A stretch of 58,021 nt of DNA from SBAX01 sp043806315 (GCA_043806315.1 JAZDHF010000017.1:1-58021), one strand, 5' to 3'. Counted from the stretch's first letter, positions 15,863 to 26,693 are shown. Notes: generated from the letters alone by a model not told the origin. Translations and numbers: made by a program.

Positions 15863-18702
15863 GATCCGACCTTGTCCCCGCGGACGTTGACTTCGATCGG
15901 CGCCGGCAGTCCCAAGTCCTTGATTTGTTCCATGATCTTCTTCTTGTCGCCGACCAAGACGAGCACGCCGTTATCCAGCGGAAGCCCCGGGCCGGCGATC
16001 TTGTTCAGTTCGTCCGTCGAGGCCGACTGCATCGTCGCCATGTCCCGAAGAAGACTTTCATAGGGCATGTCCGCCCCGGTCCGCTCAATCGCCTCCTGCA
16101 ACACGCCGTTCAATCCGGCGAACGACTGAATCACCTCCGTCCGCAAGGTCTCCCGGGCTTTCACCGTCTCTTCCTCGGAAATATCTCCGCCGCGGATCCT
16201 CTTGAACTCCTTTAAGAATTCCTTGAGCGATTCCCCGGTCACATCAGCTCGGACGCTGGACGAGGCCGTGACATATCCCAGCCCAGGCCGCATCACGAAC
16301 GAGGACCGCGCTCCATAGGTATAGCCGTGCTGCTCGCGAAGGTTCATATTCAGTCGACTGGTGAAGCTGCCGCCGAGAAGGGTGTTCAACAACCGATATT
16401 GCACCCGATATTGGTCGGTGTATTTCACCCCGGGCATGATGAACTGAATGACGGTCTGCACGGCATCGGGCCGGTCAACGAGGACCAGCTTCAGTTGCTT
16501 GATGGCGGGCGTTTGCGGCTGTTCGCTACGGGGGCCGATCAAGGGCACGGGCTTCCACGCGCCCAAGGTGTTGTCCAATACGGCCTTCGCCTCATCGGCG
16601 GTCACGTCCCCGGCCATGAAAACGGTCGCGAACTTCGGTTGGACGTACGAGAGATACGGCAGCTTCGCATCATCGAGGATCATCTTCCGCACGGCCTCAG
16701 GCGTACCGACGACCGGCCACGCATAAGCGTGCGTGTCTCCGAACAACATCCGCGAGGCGACACGCGCCGCCACCAGGGTCGGCTGATCGTCCTGCTGTTT
16801 GAGCTCCTCGAGATGCAATCGCTGAACCCTCTGCCAGTCGTTCTCGTCGAACTTCGGTCGGCGGATCGCGTCGGCGGTCAGGGCGGCGGCCTTGGCGAAA
16901 TTGCGCTTCAACACGGTGAGCGACACACGGATAGACTCACGGTCCGCCCCGGGCGAGAACACCGCTCCCAACGACTGCATCGCGTCGCTGAAGTCCAAGG
17001 CGTCCAAATCTCCCGCCCCCTCGTCGAGCATGTCGGCGGCTAAGTATTCCGCCCCCGCGTGTCGGGTGTCGCCCAAGATGTGACCCGGACGAAATACGAC
17101 CACCATTGCGATGAGCGGAAGCTCGGTTTTCGGCCACAACATGACTTGGATGCCGTTGGCCAGCTTGAACGGTTCAGGCGACTGGACCTTGAACGGCTCA
17201 GCGGACATCGCCTTGGGTTGGGCGTCGCGCGCCGACGCCGGTCGCGGCGCAGCTTCGACCTTGGTCGCGGGCGCCGCCGCCGTTGTGGGCTTATCTTCCG
17301 TACCCGCGGGACCACCCGCCGCCCCCGCCTTGGACGGTGCCGTGACGGCCTCCGACGGCTGACCCGCTTCCGCGGATGCCCCCGGAACGATGCGCACGAT
17401 CACCCGGGCGTTGGGCGTCAACACCTGCCTCGCCCACTTCTTCACGGACTCCGCCGTCGCCGTCCGATACCGGTCCAGATTTCGCTTGAAGGAGTTCGGC
17501 TCGCCCCAGAAGTATTCGTACGCGTTGAGCTGATCCGCCTTGGCTTCGATGGTCTGCAAGCGCGTGAGCATGTTCAACTCGAAGGTCGCCTTCCGTTGTT
17601 CCAGCTCCGCCGCCGCCGGGCCCGTTTCGACGAGCTTGGTCAGTTCCTCATCCACCGTCTTCTCGATGCGGTCCAGGTCGGCCTCCGGTTGGGCCATCAC
17701 GTCGATGCGAAACACCGACCCCAACTGCGAGGAATCCTGGAACGCGCTCACCTCGGAGGCGATCTTGTCGTCGTACACCAGCTTCTTATAGAGTCGGCTG
17801 GTTTTGCCCTCGCTCAGCACCGCGGCGACGAGGTCCATTTCCGCGTCCCCCTCCATGAATTGCGCGGGACTGTGATAAGCAAAGATGATCTTGCGGAGTT
17901 GCACTTTGTCCGGAAGCGTCACCCGTTTGACCTGGTCGAGCTTTACCGGCTCGGCCTTACGGTGCGGCGAGTCCGCGCGCCGCGGAAGCGTCCCGAACAA
18001 GTCCGCGATCAACGGCTTGATCTTCGCGGGATCGAAGTCACCGGCCACGCAGAGGCTCGTGTTGTTCGGCACGTAGTACGTTCCGAAGAAATCCTTCACG
18101 TCCGTGACCGCCGCGGCCTCAAGGTCCTCGTGCGTTCCGATCACCGGGATGTGGTAGGGGTGCCCTTCGGGGTAGAGCATTTGCGGCAGCTTCAACTCCG
18201 CCTTGCCGTACGGGCGATTCTCGTAGCTCTGTCGCCGTTCATTGCGGACCACGTCGCGTTGCTTATCGAGCTTTTCCTGGTCCATCGTTCGGGCCAGGTC
18301 CTCTAGCCGATCCGCGTCGAGCCAAAGCAACGTGGGCAGAAGCTGCGCCGGCCCGGATGAGAAATAGTTGGTCCGGTCGGAACTGGTGCTGGCGTTGTTG
18401 GCCCCGCCGCCCGACTCCATGATCGTGTCGAACTTGTTGCCCGGCACGCGCTCCGTCCCCATAAACATCAGGTGCTCAAACAGATGCGCGAAACCGCTGC
18501 GCCGCACGGGTTCATCCTTCGACCCCACGCGGTACCAGAAGTTGATCGCCGCCACCGGAAGGCTGTGGTCCTCGTGGAGGATCACGGTCATTCCGTTGTC
18601 GAGCTTGTACTTCTCATAGCGGACGTCCTGTCCTTGCGCTGCGGGGACAGCCCCCGCGAGGCCCAACCCACACGCCAACGAAACGGTCACACGTCGCGTC
18701 AT
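15859..18702 (-). CDS. M16 zinc peptidase, two-domain (pitrilysin/processing-peptidase type)
   Basis: 947 residues from the ATG at 18702. Two ATGs follow AGGAGG; the first lies one base from it and the second seven, so the second is chosen. Signal peptide about residues 1-25 (VPAAQG). The inverted zinc motif is H73-L-F-E76-H77 (FAHLFEHLMFMGT), and the downstream glutamate ligand is in VVRNERRQSYEN. A Pro/Ala/Gly-rich linker around residue 480 separates the active half from an inactive half that begins with a second M16 fold (LANGIQVMLWPKTELPLI). It should degrade peptides in the periplasm. It is translationally coupled to the LolA-like gene. Confidence 0.9.
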   Translation of the reverse strand: MTRRVTVSLACGLGLAGAVPAAQGQDVRYEKYKLDNGMTVILHEDHSLPVAAINFWYRVGSKDEPVRRSGFAHLFEHLMFMGTERVPGNKFDTIMESGGGANNASTSSDRTNYFSSGPAQLLPTLLWLDADRLEDLARTMDQEKLDKQRDVVRNERRQSYENRPYGKAELKLPQMLYPEGHPYHIPVIGTHEDLEAAAVTDVKDFFGTYYVPNNTSLCVAGDFDPAKIKPLIADLFGTLPRRADSPHRKAEPVKLDQVKRVTLPDKVQLRKIIFAYHSPAQFMEGDAEMDLVAAVLSEGKTSRLYKKLVYDDKIASEVSAFQDSSQLGSVFRIDVMAQPEADLDRIEKTVDEELTKLVETGPAAAELEQRKATFELNMLTRLQTIEAKADQLNAYEYFWGEPNSFKRNLDRYRTATAESVKKWARQVLTPNARVIVRIVPGASAEAGQPSEAVTAPSKAGAAGGPAGTEDKPTTAAAPATKVEAAPRPASARDAQPKAMSAEPFKVQSPEPFKLANGIQVMLWPKTELPLIAMVVVFRPGHILGDTRHAGAEYLAADMLDEGAGDLDALDFSDAMQSLGAVFSPGADRESIRVSLTVLKRNFAKAAALTADAIRRPKFDENDWQRVQRLHLEELKQQDDQPTLVAARVASRMLFGDTHAYAWPVVGTPEAVRKMILDDAKLPYLSYVQPKFATVFMAGDVTADEAKAVLDNTLGAWKPVPLIGPRSEQPQTPAIKQLKLVLVDRPDAVQTVIQFIMPGVKYTDQYRVQYRLLNTLLGGSFTSRLNMNLREQHGYTYGARSSFVMRPGLGYVTASSSVRADVTGESLKEFLKEFKRIRGGDISEEETVKARETLRTEVIQSFAGLNGVLQEAIERTGADMPYESLLRDMATMQSASTDELNKIAGPGLPLDNGVLVLVGDKKKIMEQIKDLGLPAPIEVNVRGDKVGS

Positions 18703-18932
18703 GTCCATGCCTCCTACACTGAATCCATCGCGGCTTCGATCTCCCTCGCGGTCAGAACCTTGCCGAACCTGCCGCGAGCCGGCCGCCCCGCGACGAGTAT
18801 CGTTCCCTCCGCGATCCACGGCAAGGGTCGCCGCAGCGCGACCGTCCGCCGGGACATTGACCCCCGTCGCCGCCGCGACCATACTGCCGATCGTGAACGA
18901 AACCGAGCATTCGTAAGAACATGTAATTCCTT

Positions 18933-19019
18933 GGAGAGGTGCCCGAGCGGCTGATGGGGCTGGTTTCGAAAACCAGTGTGCGGGAAACTGTACCGGGGGT
19001 TCGAATCCCCCCCTCTCCG
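18933..19019 (+). tRNA. tRNA-Ser (anticodon CGA)
   Basis: The acceptor stem GGAGAGG (18933-18939) pairs with CCTCTCC (19012-19018), with G19019 as discriminator. The anticodon arm is CTGGT-TTCGAAA-ACCAG, giving anticodon CGA, which reads UCG serine codons. The long variable arm (GTGCGGGAAACTGTAC) and GGGGG-TTCGAAT-CCCCC T-arm confirm a class II serine tRNA. CCA is not encoded. It lies between the M16 protease and mtnA on the opposite strand. Confidence 0.97.
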
Positions 19020-19180
19020 ATGGTTTTTGGACGGCAATAACGCGGTTTGATATTGTTCTGAGTTATTGCACCAAGTCCTCAAGGATGGTGATTCGCTTCC
19101 CCCTTTCGCCCTGCAACAGAGTTTTTTGGGGTTGTGTACGCATCGCAGCGAACCGCAACTTCAACATCAGCCGAACAACG

Positions 19181-20242
<1,062 letters not shown>

Positions 20243-20390
20243 TCGCACCGCTCGCCGGAAGCCCCCTCGAACGGGGTGCAGCATGCAGACTCTATCGCCC
20301 GTCGTCTCGGCGAACGAATGTTCGTTGAGAGAACATAAAAGCGTGTATTGCTGTATTGCTTATAATACGACGTTTTACAGAACGATCGCC

Positions 20391-20419
20391 TTGACAAAGG
20401 GCTGTTTATATGATATATG
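20391..20419 (+). promoter_or_regulatory. Sigma70-type promoter of the Lrp-EamA-rlmN operon
   Basis: TTGACA (20391-20396) is followed after 17 bases by TATATG (20414-20419), in a short AT-rich spacer that stands out from the GC-rich genome. The regulator starts at 20445 with GGAG (20432-20435) as ribosome site. A TATAAT at 20361-20366 nearby may serve another start. Autoregulation by the Lrp protein is likely from family habit, but no operator was identified. Confidence 0.6.
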
Positions 20420-20444
20420 TTCTCAATAGACGGAGTTTATCAGA

Positions 20445-20924
20445 ATGATCGACGGAACGGACCGGACGATTTTGATGATGTTGCAGGAGAACGCGCGGGT
20501 TTCCAACGCGGAGATCGCGCGGCAAGTGGAAATGGCGCCTTCGGCGATTTTGGAGCGGATTCGCAAGCTGGAGGACCGGGGCGTCATTAAGAATTATGCG
20601 GCGCATCTCGACCCGCGAGCGCTCGGGCAGGGGCTGCTTGCTTATGTCCTGGTGCGAACCGATAGCGGGGCGTGGCAGGCCGACCCGGCGGCGAAGATCG
20701 CGGCCATCCCCGAAGTGCAGGAGGTGCATCACATCGCCGGCGAGGACTGCTTCTTGGTGAAAGTGCGGACGCGGGACACGGCCGCACTGGGGTCCTTGTT
20801 GCGGGATCGGGTGAGCGCTATCGAAGCGGTCCGATCGACCCGGACGACAATCGTGCTGGATACGGTCAAGGAGACGACCGAGATCGATCTTCGGGAAGCA
20901 GCGGGAGCGGAGGGCGTTCCATGA
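20445..20924 (+). CDS. Lrp/AsnC family transcriptional regulator
   Basis: 159 residues. The N-terminal helix-turn-helix (IDGTDRTILMMLQENARVSN, AEIARQVEMAPSAILERIRK, LEDRGVIKNYAA) is classical for Lrp/AsnC, and residues 65-145 form the RAM effector-binding domain (HHIAGEDCFLVKVRTRD). Such regulators sense amino acids. The stop overlaps the start of an EamA exporter gene, so the likely role is control of export of an amino acid or metabolite. Good promoter and SD upstream. Confidence 0.92.
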   Translation: MIDGTDRTILMMLQENARVSNAEIARQVEMAPSAILERIRKLEDRGVIKNYAAHLDPRALGQGLLAYVLVRTDSGAWQADPAAKIAAIPEVQEVHHIAGEDCFLVKVRTRDTAALGSLLRDRVSAIEAVRSTRTTIVLDTVKETTEIDLREAAGAEGVP

Positions 20925-21958
20925 TGAGCAACCGTGCGAAACAAGAGCCGTCACGGATGGGCGTCATCGCCGCGTTCGCATCGGTCTACGTCATCTGGGG
21001 TTCGACGTATCTGGCCATCCGGTATGCGTTGGAGACGCTGCCGCCGTTGCTGATGGCAGGCGCGCGTCACACCGTAGCCGGCGGGATTCTGTACGTTGCT
21101 CTGCGTTTGAGCGGCGGAGTACGTCCGAAGCTGCTGCACTGGCGATCGGCCGCAATCATCGGAGCGCTGCTGCTGCTGGGCGGCAACGGAGGCGTGTGTT
21201 GGGCCGAGCAGACGGTGCCGTCGGGCCTTGCGGCCTTGCTCGTCACCAGCGTCCCTATCTGGATGGTGTTGATGAACTGGCTGCGACGCGACGGCGTACG
21301 TCCCGGAATTCTGGAAATTGTCGGGGTCGCACTGGGTCTGGTGGGCGTGGCCATCCTGATCGGTTCGGAAAATCTCGTCCATGGCGGGCCGGTCAATCGC
21401 ATGGCAGCCTTCGTACTGATTGCGGCATCTCTGTCCTGGGCGATCGGATCGATCTACTCGCGCCACGCACCGCTCCCGGAGTCGCCGCTCAGCGCAACGG
21501 CCATGGAGATGCTGTGCGGCGGCGTGCTGTTGCTTCTGTCGGGCGCAATCAGCGGCGAGGGGGCGAGGCTCGCCTTGGAGAACGTGTCGCTGCGTTCCGT
21601 GCTTTCGCTGGGGTATTTGACCTTCTTCGGGTCGCTGGTGGCGTTCAGCGCCTACGTCTGGCTGTTGCGGGTGAGCACGCCGGCGCGGGTCTCGACGTAC
21701 GCGTTCGTAAACCCGGTGGTGGCGGTCGTGCTAGGCTATGTGCTTGCGGGCGAACCGCTGGCGCCGCGAACGATGGTAGCCGCGGCGGTGATCGTCACGG
21801 CCGTCGTTCTGATCACGCGTCGACGGGGGACGGCGCCCGTTCGGGTCGAGGTCGAGGAAGCGGTGTCGATCGCAGAGGCCCGAATTCGCCAGCGTGGGTC
21901 GCCGTCGGACGCCGAAGGCTGCGACCTGAGGATCGCGGCAGGCGCGTGCTCGGAATGA
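20921..21958 (+). CDS. EamA/DMT-family exporter (YedA/RhaT-like)
   Basis: 345 residues with about ten transmembrane helices and two EamA repeats; the first contains VYVIWGSTYLAIRYALETLP, typical of YedA-type permeases. The ATG at 20921 overlaps the stop of the Lrp gene. Family members export amino acids or other small metabolites. The last 45 residues after VVLITRRRG are a hydrophilic tail. With an Lrp regulator coupled upstream, amino-acid efflux is a reasonable inference. Confidence 0.9.
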   Translation: MMSNRAKQEPSRMGVIAAFASVYVIWGSTYLAIRYALETLPPLLMAGARHTVAGGILYVALRLSGGVRPKLLHWRSAAIIGALLLLGGNGGVCWAEQTVPSGLAALLVTSVPIWMVLMNWLRRDGVRPGILEIVGVALGLVGVAILIGSENLVHGGPVNRMAAFVLIAASLSWAIGSIYSRHAPLPESPLSATAMEMLCGGVLLLLSGAISGEGARLALENVSLRSVLSLGYLTFFGSLVAFSAYVWLLRVSTPARVSTYAFVNPVVAVVLGYVLAGEPLAPRTMVAAAVIVTAVVLITRRRGTAPVRVEVEEAVSIAEARIRQRGSPSDAEGCDLRIAAGACSE

Positions 21959-23028
21959 CCGAATCTCTGTTCGACCTCACTTTCGACTCCTTGCGCGAAC
22001 GGCTCGCCTCGTGGAACGAGCCCTCGTTCCGCGCGGCGCAAATCCTGCGCTGGGTCTATCAAGACGGCGCCGGCTCGTTCGGGGACATGTCCAACCTTCC
22101 CAAGCCGCTACGCGCACGGCTCGAAGGCGAGCTTCCGCTCTACGAGTCAACGATCGCCGCCCAGCAGGAGTCACACGACGGGACGATCAAGCGGCTGCTG
22201 CGTTGGCCGGACGGTGCGACGTCGGAATGCGTGCTGATCCCCGACGAACACCGGCTGGAAGCCGGTGCCACACGCCGCACGGCCTGCATCTCCACCCAAG
22301 TCGGATGCCCGGTCGGGTGCGTCTTTTGCGCCAGCGGTCTGAACGGCCTGCAACGCCAACTCTCCGCCGGGCAGATCGTCGAGCAGGCCATGCGCATTCG
22401 CGAACTGTGCGAGCCGTCGGCGCGGCTCTCCAACGTCGTGTTCATGGGTCTGGGCGAGCCGCTGGCCGACTACGCCGCGACGGTCCACGCCATCCGCACC
22501 ATCAACGCCGAGTGGGGCATGGGCATCGGCGCCCGAAAGATCACCGTCAGCACCGTCGGTCTGCCCACGCCGATGCGACGACTCGCCGATGAAAAGATGC
22601 AAATCACCCTCGCCCTTTCGCTGCACGCCCCGACGGATGACCTTCGCAAGCGACTCATCCCCTGGGCGGAACGCGTCACCATCGACTCACTCGTCGAGGC
22701 CGCCGGTTATTACTTCGAACAAACGGGGCGGGAGATTACCCTCGAATACATCCTGCTCGCCGGCGTCAACGATTCGCGGGAGCACGCCGTCTCCCTCGCC
22801 GCCGTAGCCAAGCGGATGCGCAGCAACGTCAACCTTATCGCGTACAATCCCGTCGTCGGATTACCCTACGCCCGTCCGGCCGACGATGCGGTGGTGGGCT
22901 TCTTGGACGCCCTCCGCGCGCGGGGAGTCAACGCCCACGTCCGCAAGAGCCGCGGACTCGACATCGACGGGGCCTGCGGACAACTGCGCCGCCGCGAGAC
23001 AACGACGCTTTCGCTGAACCGATCGTGA
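21955..23028 (+). CDS. rlmN: 23S rRNA (adenine2503-C2)-methyltransferase RlmN
   Basis: 357 residues; the start overlaps the EamA stop (ATGA). Radical SAM cysteines C118, C122 and C125 (GCPVGCVFC) follow C111, the position of the catalytic proton-accepting Cys of RlmN, and C341 (DGACGQL) is the methyl-carrying Cys. VVFMGLGEPL and ITLALSLHAP are diagnostic. It methylates A2503 of 23S rRNA and A37 of some tRNAs. The close relative Cfr methylates C8 instead; the DIDGACGQL ending and context favour RlmN. Confidence 0.92.
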   Translation: MTESLFDLTFDSLRERLASWNEPSFRAAQILRWVYQDGAGSFGDMSNLPKPLRARLEGELPLYESTIAAQQESHDGTIKRLLRWPDGATSECVLIPDEHRLEAGATRRTACISTQVGCPVGCVFCASGLNGLQRQLSAGQIVEQAMRIRELCEPSARLSNVVFMGLGEPLADYAATVHAIRTINAEWGMGIGARKITVSTVGLPTPMRRLADEKMQITLALSLHAPTDDLRKRLIPWAERVTIDSLVEAAGYYFEQTGREITLEYILLAGVNDSREHAVSLAAVAKRMRSNVNLIAYNPVVGLPYARPADDAVVGFLDALRARGVNAHVRKSRGLDIDGACGQLRRRETTTLSLNRS

Positions 23029-23861
23029 CGACGGAACTTCCCATCGGCGTCTGCGGCTGGTGCATCGACCGTCACGATCCGCGCGGAAGCATCAAGATCG
23101 CCGGGCGCGACCTCGGATTGCGCGTCGTCCAGATCGGGTTCTTCACCCAGGATTCCGTGCGAAACGCGAATCCGGCCGCGATCGTCGAAGCGGCACGCGC
23201 CGCAGACGTCACCCTCGCCGGGGCCTTCGTCGCCTTCGAGGGCGAGGACTACTCCTCGATCTCGCGTATCGCCGAAACCGGCGGTTTTACGCCGAATGAA
23301 GCCTACGCGCCGCGCTTGGCCGTCACGCGATCGGTCGCCGATCTCGCCGCCGCAGCGGGATGTCCATCGCTTTCGGTCCACGCCGGAACCATCCCCGCCG
23401 ACGCGTCTTCGGCGACGTACGCAAAACTTCTCGTCCGCCTGCGGGAGGTCGCGGATATTGCCGCTCAGTCGGGCCTGCGACTACTGCTCGAAACCGGCCG
23501 CGAATCAGCCGACGCCCTGTTGCGATTCATCGACATGGCGGACCGGAGCAACGTGGGCGTCAGCTTCGACTCCGGCAACTTCATCATCTACAGCACGGAC
23601 GACCCGGTGGCCGCCGTGACCAAGCTCAGGGACCGGATCGAGTTGGTGCACGTCAAAGACGCCGTTCGATCCTCGCAACCCGGCGTGGATTACGGCCGCC
23701 CGGCGCCGGTCGGCGCGGGCGACGTGCAGATCGCGCGGGTCGTCAGCAAGCTCCGCGCCACGGGCTACCACGGGCCTTTGCTGATCGAGTGTGACACACG
23801 CGAAGCGGGACTGGGCGCCATCCGCAACGCCGCCGACTATCTCCGCACCCTGGTCAGCTAA
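23025..23861 (+). CDS. Sugar phosphate isomerase/epimerase (TIM barrel, AP endonuclease 2 family)
   Basis: 278 residues with a GTG start that overlaps the rlmN stop (GTGA). Xylose isomerase-like TIM barrel features are visible: LSVHAGTIP, LLLETGRESADALL, VGVSFDSGNF, IELVHVKDA and GPLLIECDTRE, supplying the usual metal-binding Glu, Asp and His residues. The substrate is unknown; such enzymes epimerise or isomerise sugars or inositols. It is the last gene of the four-gene operon. Confidence 0.85.
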   Translation: MTTELPIGVCGWCIDRHDPRGSIKIAGRDLGLRVVQIGFFTQDSVRNANPAAIVEAARAADVTLAGAFVAFEGEDYSSISRIAETGGFTPNEAYAPRLAVTRSVADLAAAAGCPSLSVHAGTIPADASSATYAKLLVRLREVADIAAQSGLRLLLETGRESADALLRFIDMADRSNVGVSFDSGNFIIYSTDDPVAAVTKLRDRIELVHVKDAVRSSQPGVDYGRPAPVGAGDVQIARVVSKLRATGYHGPLLIECDTREAGLGAIRNAADYLRTLVS

Positions 23862-23867
23862 GTCGCA

Positions 23868-23924
23868 GTGTGCCACTGCCGTGTCGGCAGTGGCGACCAC
23901 GGCTGACACAGCCGTGGCACACAC
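23868..23924. repeat. Paired GC hairpins with GTGGCAC, between convergent genes
   Basis: Stem 1 GCCACTGCC/GGCAGTGGC (23872-23894) and stem 2 CCACGGCT/AGCCGTGG (23897-23917) fill the gap between the convergent isomerase and CDF genes. It could act as a bidirectional terminator, although no clear T-run follows. It belongs to the same family as 12399-12443. Confidence 0.65.
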
Positions 23925-23928
23925 TCGT

Positions 23929-24822
23929 TCATCTGACAGCCGCGGATCGGTCGACGCCCGGCTCGATGTGCACGAGCACGTCGGCGACCTCGCGACGCCC
24001 CGCCATGATGCCGTCCTTCACCAGATGACCGATGCGGTGGGCCTCGCGCACGGGCAGTTCGGGATCCACCTCCAAGTGCAGATCGACGTACAGTTGCGGC
24101 CCCATCTTTCGCACCAGCACCTTCTCCACATAGCGGGCCCCCTCCACCTTCAGGGCGGCCCCTCGGATCGACTCGACAAAGGCCGCTTCGGGACGGGCAT
24201 CCATCAATTCGCCGACCGCGGTCCGTACGAAGTGCACCGCGTTGACCACGATGACCAGGCACGCCGCCATCGCCGCCCAATCGTCGGCTGGTTCGTAACC
24301 CGGCCCGCCGACCAAGGCGATGGTGATGCCGATCGCCGCGGCGCCGAAACTGATCGCGTCGCTGCGATGGTGCCAGGCGTCCACCATGACCGCCGTGCTC
24401 CCGCTCTTCCGAGCGGCGCGCGCTTCGTAGCGGTACATGACCTCTTTCACGACCACCACGCCCAACAGAACGAAAAGGGTATACGCCGCGGGGGTGTGGT
24501 GCGGCGTGTGGATTTCGTGAACGGCCTGAGTTGCGATCGTGGCGGCGGCGGCCACGAGCATGAGGGCGACCAACAACGCCGCCAGCGGCTCGGCCTTACC
24601 GTGACCGTAGGGATGATTGGCGTCCGCGGGGCGGGAGGCGATCACCAACCCGCTCCACACGATCGCGGAGCTGAAGATGTCGCCCAACGATTCGATGGCG
24701 TCGGCGATGAGAGCGTACGAATTTCCCGCGATCCCGCAGACGAGCTTCACGACGCCCAGTGCGCCGTTCAGCCCGACGCTGATCGTCGTAGCGCGGTAAC
24801 CCGGCGCGAGACGGTCGTCCAT
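23929..24822 (-). CDS. Cation diffusion facilitator (CDF) metal exporter
   Basis: 297 residues. Six transmembrane helices with the paired metal site: IADAIESLGD in helix 2 and DAWHHRSDA in helix 5 (HxxxD), then the cytoplasmic domain ending with LYVDLHLEVDPELP and VLVHIEPG. NHPYGHGKAEPLAALL between helices 2 and 3 is typical of the family. It exports zinc, iron or manganese by proton exchange; the metal cannot be assigned. Stands alone. Confidence 0.92.
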   Translation of the reverse strand: MDDRLAPGYRATTISVGLNGALGVVKLVCGIAGNSYALIADAIESLGDIFSSAIVWSGLVIASRPADANHPYGHGKAEPLAALLVALMLVAAAATIATQAVHEIHTPHHTPAAYTLFVLLGVVVVKEVMYRYEARAARKSGSTAVMVDAWHHRSDAISFGAAAIGITIALVGGPGYEPADDWAAMAACLVIVVNAVHFVRTAVGELMDARPEAAFVESIRGAALKVEGARYVEKVLVRKMGPQLYVDLHLEVDPELPVREAHRIGHLVKDGIMAGRREVADVLVHIEPGVDRSAAVR

Positions 24823-25064
24823 GCGCCTAGCGTACCACGCCGCAGGTCCGACGCCACGGCGATGCGGATGTCGCCCATTCGACAGGGCCGGCGGGGAAGT
24901 TTATCGTGGACTGTGCCCGCGACGAGGACGACGATCCGACGTGTGGCACGGCCAAGTTCCGGCGCGCCGGGATCCAACCGCCGATCCGAACCGGGAGCGC
25001 CGGCGGCCGGCCCAATAGCCCCGTGCCGGCGTTGAGGTTCGGAGTGCAATCGACAATCGGCAAT

Positions 25065-26693
25065 TCAACGCGTATTGCGGAACCAGACCAGGGCGTCGTT
25101 GCTGAGGCCGCTGAGACCGGACCGGTCGAACGTCGCCACCAAGTCGTTGGCCCCGTCGCCGTCGAGATCGACCACCAAGATCGAGTTGATGAAGGTCGTT
25201 CCGGCGACCTCTTGCGGCGCTACGTTCGGGTCGGTCGTGGGCGGTGCATCGCCGGGTTGCCCCGGGGGTTGATCATCAACAATCAAACGTTCGACCCATT
25301 GATCGAAGACGCTCAAGGCTACCTTGGCGTCAAAGAAGGCCAGTCCGCCTGCCGCGGACGCAATGACCTCCGGTTGACCATCTATGTTCAAATCTCCCAG
25401 GGCTATGGCTTCCGGGACTCGCTCGCTGTATTCAGCTAGGGTGTAGACCCGCCAAGGAATATTGCGCACGATGCAATCAGGGTTCGCCGGATCCGGCGTA
25501 GTAGCCTGAAAGCCGGGGCCCTTGAGCCACTGGATGACCTTCCCGCCAGAGGAACGCACGACCACGTCCAGCAAACCGTCGCCGTCCACGTCGCCGACGT
25601 GAATCATGTCGGCCCCGCCGAGGTCCTCGAAAGGCCCCGGAAACTGCGAATTCTTCGGTGAAATCTGGCCCGCCGCGCCAGTGAGCCAATCCGTGCTCGA
25701 ACAATGATAATCGTCCGGAATGTCAATTGCTGGATTGCGGTGCCAGCGAACGTTCATGCTCACCGCATCCGGATAGGTCGCGATGACGTCCAGGTCGCCG
25801 TCGTTGTCGACGTCGCCGACGGCCACGTTCTTGATTCGGATCGGATCCAATCCACCTTCATCGAGCAGTCGCGGTCCCTTTTCAAAGGGATCGAGCATGG
25901 CCGTGACCGACCAGGTGCCGTCGCGCACGGCGCCGAAGCCATCGTTGTTGAAGATGAGCACCTTGGGATTCGATGCGTCGCACGGATCGTTGAGCGCCGC
26001 CAGGAGCTCCGTGTCGCCGTCGCCGTCGAGGTCGCCAAGAGCGAGGCTGGTATAACCTTCTTCTTCCGGCGGTCCCGCAAATGCCGGCCTCTCTGTTCCC
26101 AATAGGCGAGAGCTTTCCACCGGCTGTTCAGTCCAGGCCAGCGCCTGGTTGGTTTGGGCGGGGTCAACGGGAGCGAAATAGACGATGATCACGCCGTGGT
26201 AGCCTTCCCCGACCGCACCTCCGAAACAGGTGGTGGAAATTTGGTCTCCCGTCTCTTTGACGAGCACAGCCACGTCCGGGGCGCCGTCTTGGTCGAAGTC
26301 TGCGACGCCCAACCCGGCCACGCGCACCACGGGAATGTTGCCTGCGAGTGTAATGGTCTCAAAGCTGATGGCGGCGGCTGCGTTGCGTCTCTGGAAATGG
26401 ATTTGCACCGGCTGGGATTGATTCCACGCCGAGACAAGGTCCATCAGACCGTCCCCGTCGATGTCCGCCGCAGTGACGAACTGCGGACCGGCGGAGTCCT
26501 CGCTGCGCGGATCGACCTGGATCGCGGTGAAGAAGCTCAGCGTCCGCCCGGTGGCCAGGAAGTCGTCGCTCGTCGCACCGACGTCGGAAGTTCCATAGCG
26601 TCCGTGGCAACCCACGAACGTTCCCAGCGCGACGAGGGTCGCAGCCGAAGCCACAGCGAGCATAACAGCGGTCGTACGCAGTCGAACCTTCAT
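25065..26693 (-). CDS. Secreted FG-GAP/VCBS repeat protein (seven repeats)
   Basis: 542 residues from the ATG at 26693, which has GAGGGAA upstream; the longer frame to 26768 is unlikely. A hydrophobic export signal ends near a Cys (TFVGC), a possible but non-canonical lipobox. Seven calcium-loop repeats can be counted, for example DIDGDGLMDL, DFDQDGAPDV, DLDGDGDTEL, DVDNDGDLDV, DVDGDGLLDV, DLNIDGQPEV and DLDGDGANDL, which suggests a seven-bladed propeller. Such surface proteins bind ligands or other cells; nothing more specific can be said. Confidence 0.8.
   Translation of the reverse strand: MKVRLRTTAVMLAVASAATLVALGTFVGCHGRYGTSDVGATSDDFLATGRTLSFFTAIQVDPRSEDSAGPQFVTAADIDGDGLMDLVSAWNQSQPVQIHFQRRNAAAAISFETITLAGNIPVVRVAGLGVADFDQDGAPDVAVLVKETGDQISTTCFGGAVGEGYHGVIIVYFAPVDPAQTNQALAWTEQPVESSRLLGTERPAFAGPPEEEGYTSLALGDLDGDGDTELLAALNDPCDASNPKVLIFNNDGFGAVRDGTWSVTAMLDPFEKGPRLLDEGGLDPIRIKNVAVGDVDNDGDLDVIATYPDAVSMNVRWHRNPAIDIPDDYHCSSTDWLTGAAGQISPKNSQFPGPFEDLGGADMIHVGDVDGDGLLDVVVRSSGGKVIQWLKGPGFQATTPDPANPDCIVRNIPWRVYTLAEYSERVPEAIALGDLNIDGQPEVIASAAGGLAFFDAKVALSVFDQWVERLIVDDQPPGQPGDAPPTTDPNVAPQEVAGTTFINSILVVDLDGDGANDLVATFDRSGLSGLSNDALVWFRNTR

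Noticed and set aside
20361..20366. TATAAT as -10 of the Lrp promoter
   Set aside because: The TTGACA/TATATG pair lies closer to the start with ideal spacing; TATAAT has no good -35 for the forward direction.
26189..26437. Reverse ORF inside the FG-GAP gene and similar shadow frames across the window
   Set aside because: GC-rich third positions create long antisense and out-of-frame ORFs; none has a motif or ribosome site.
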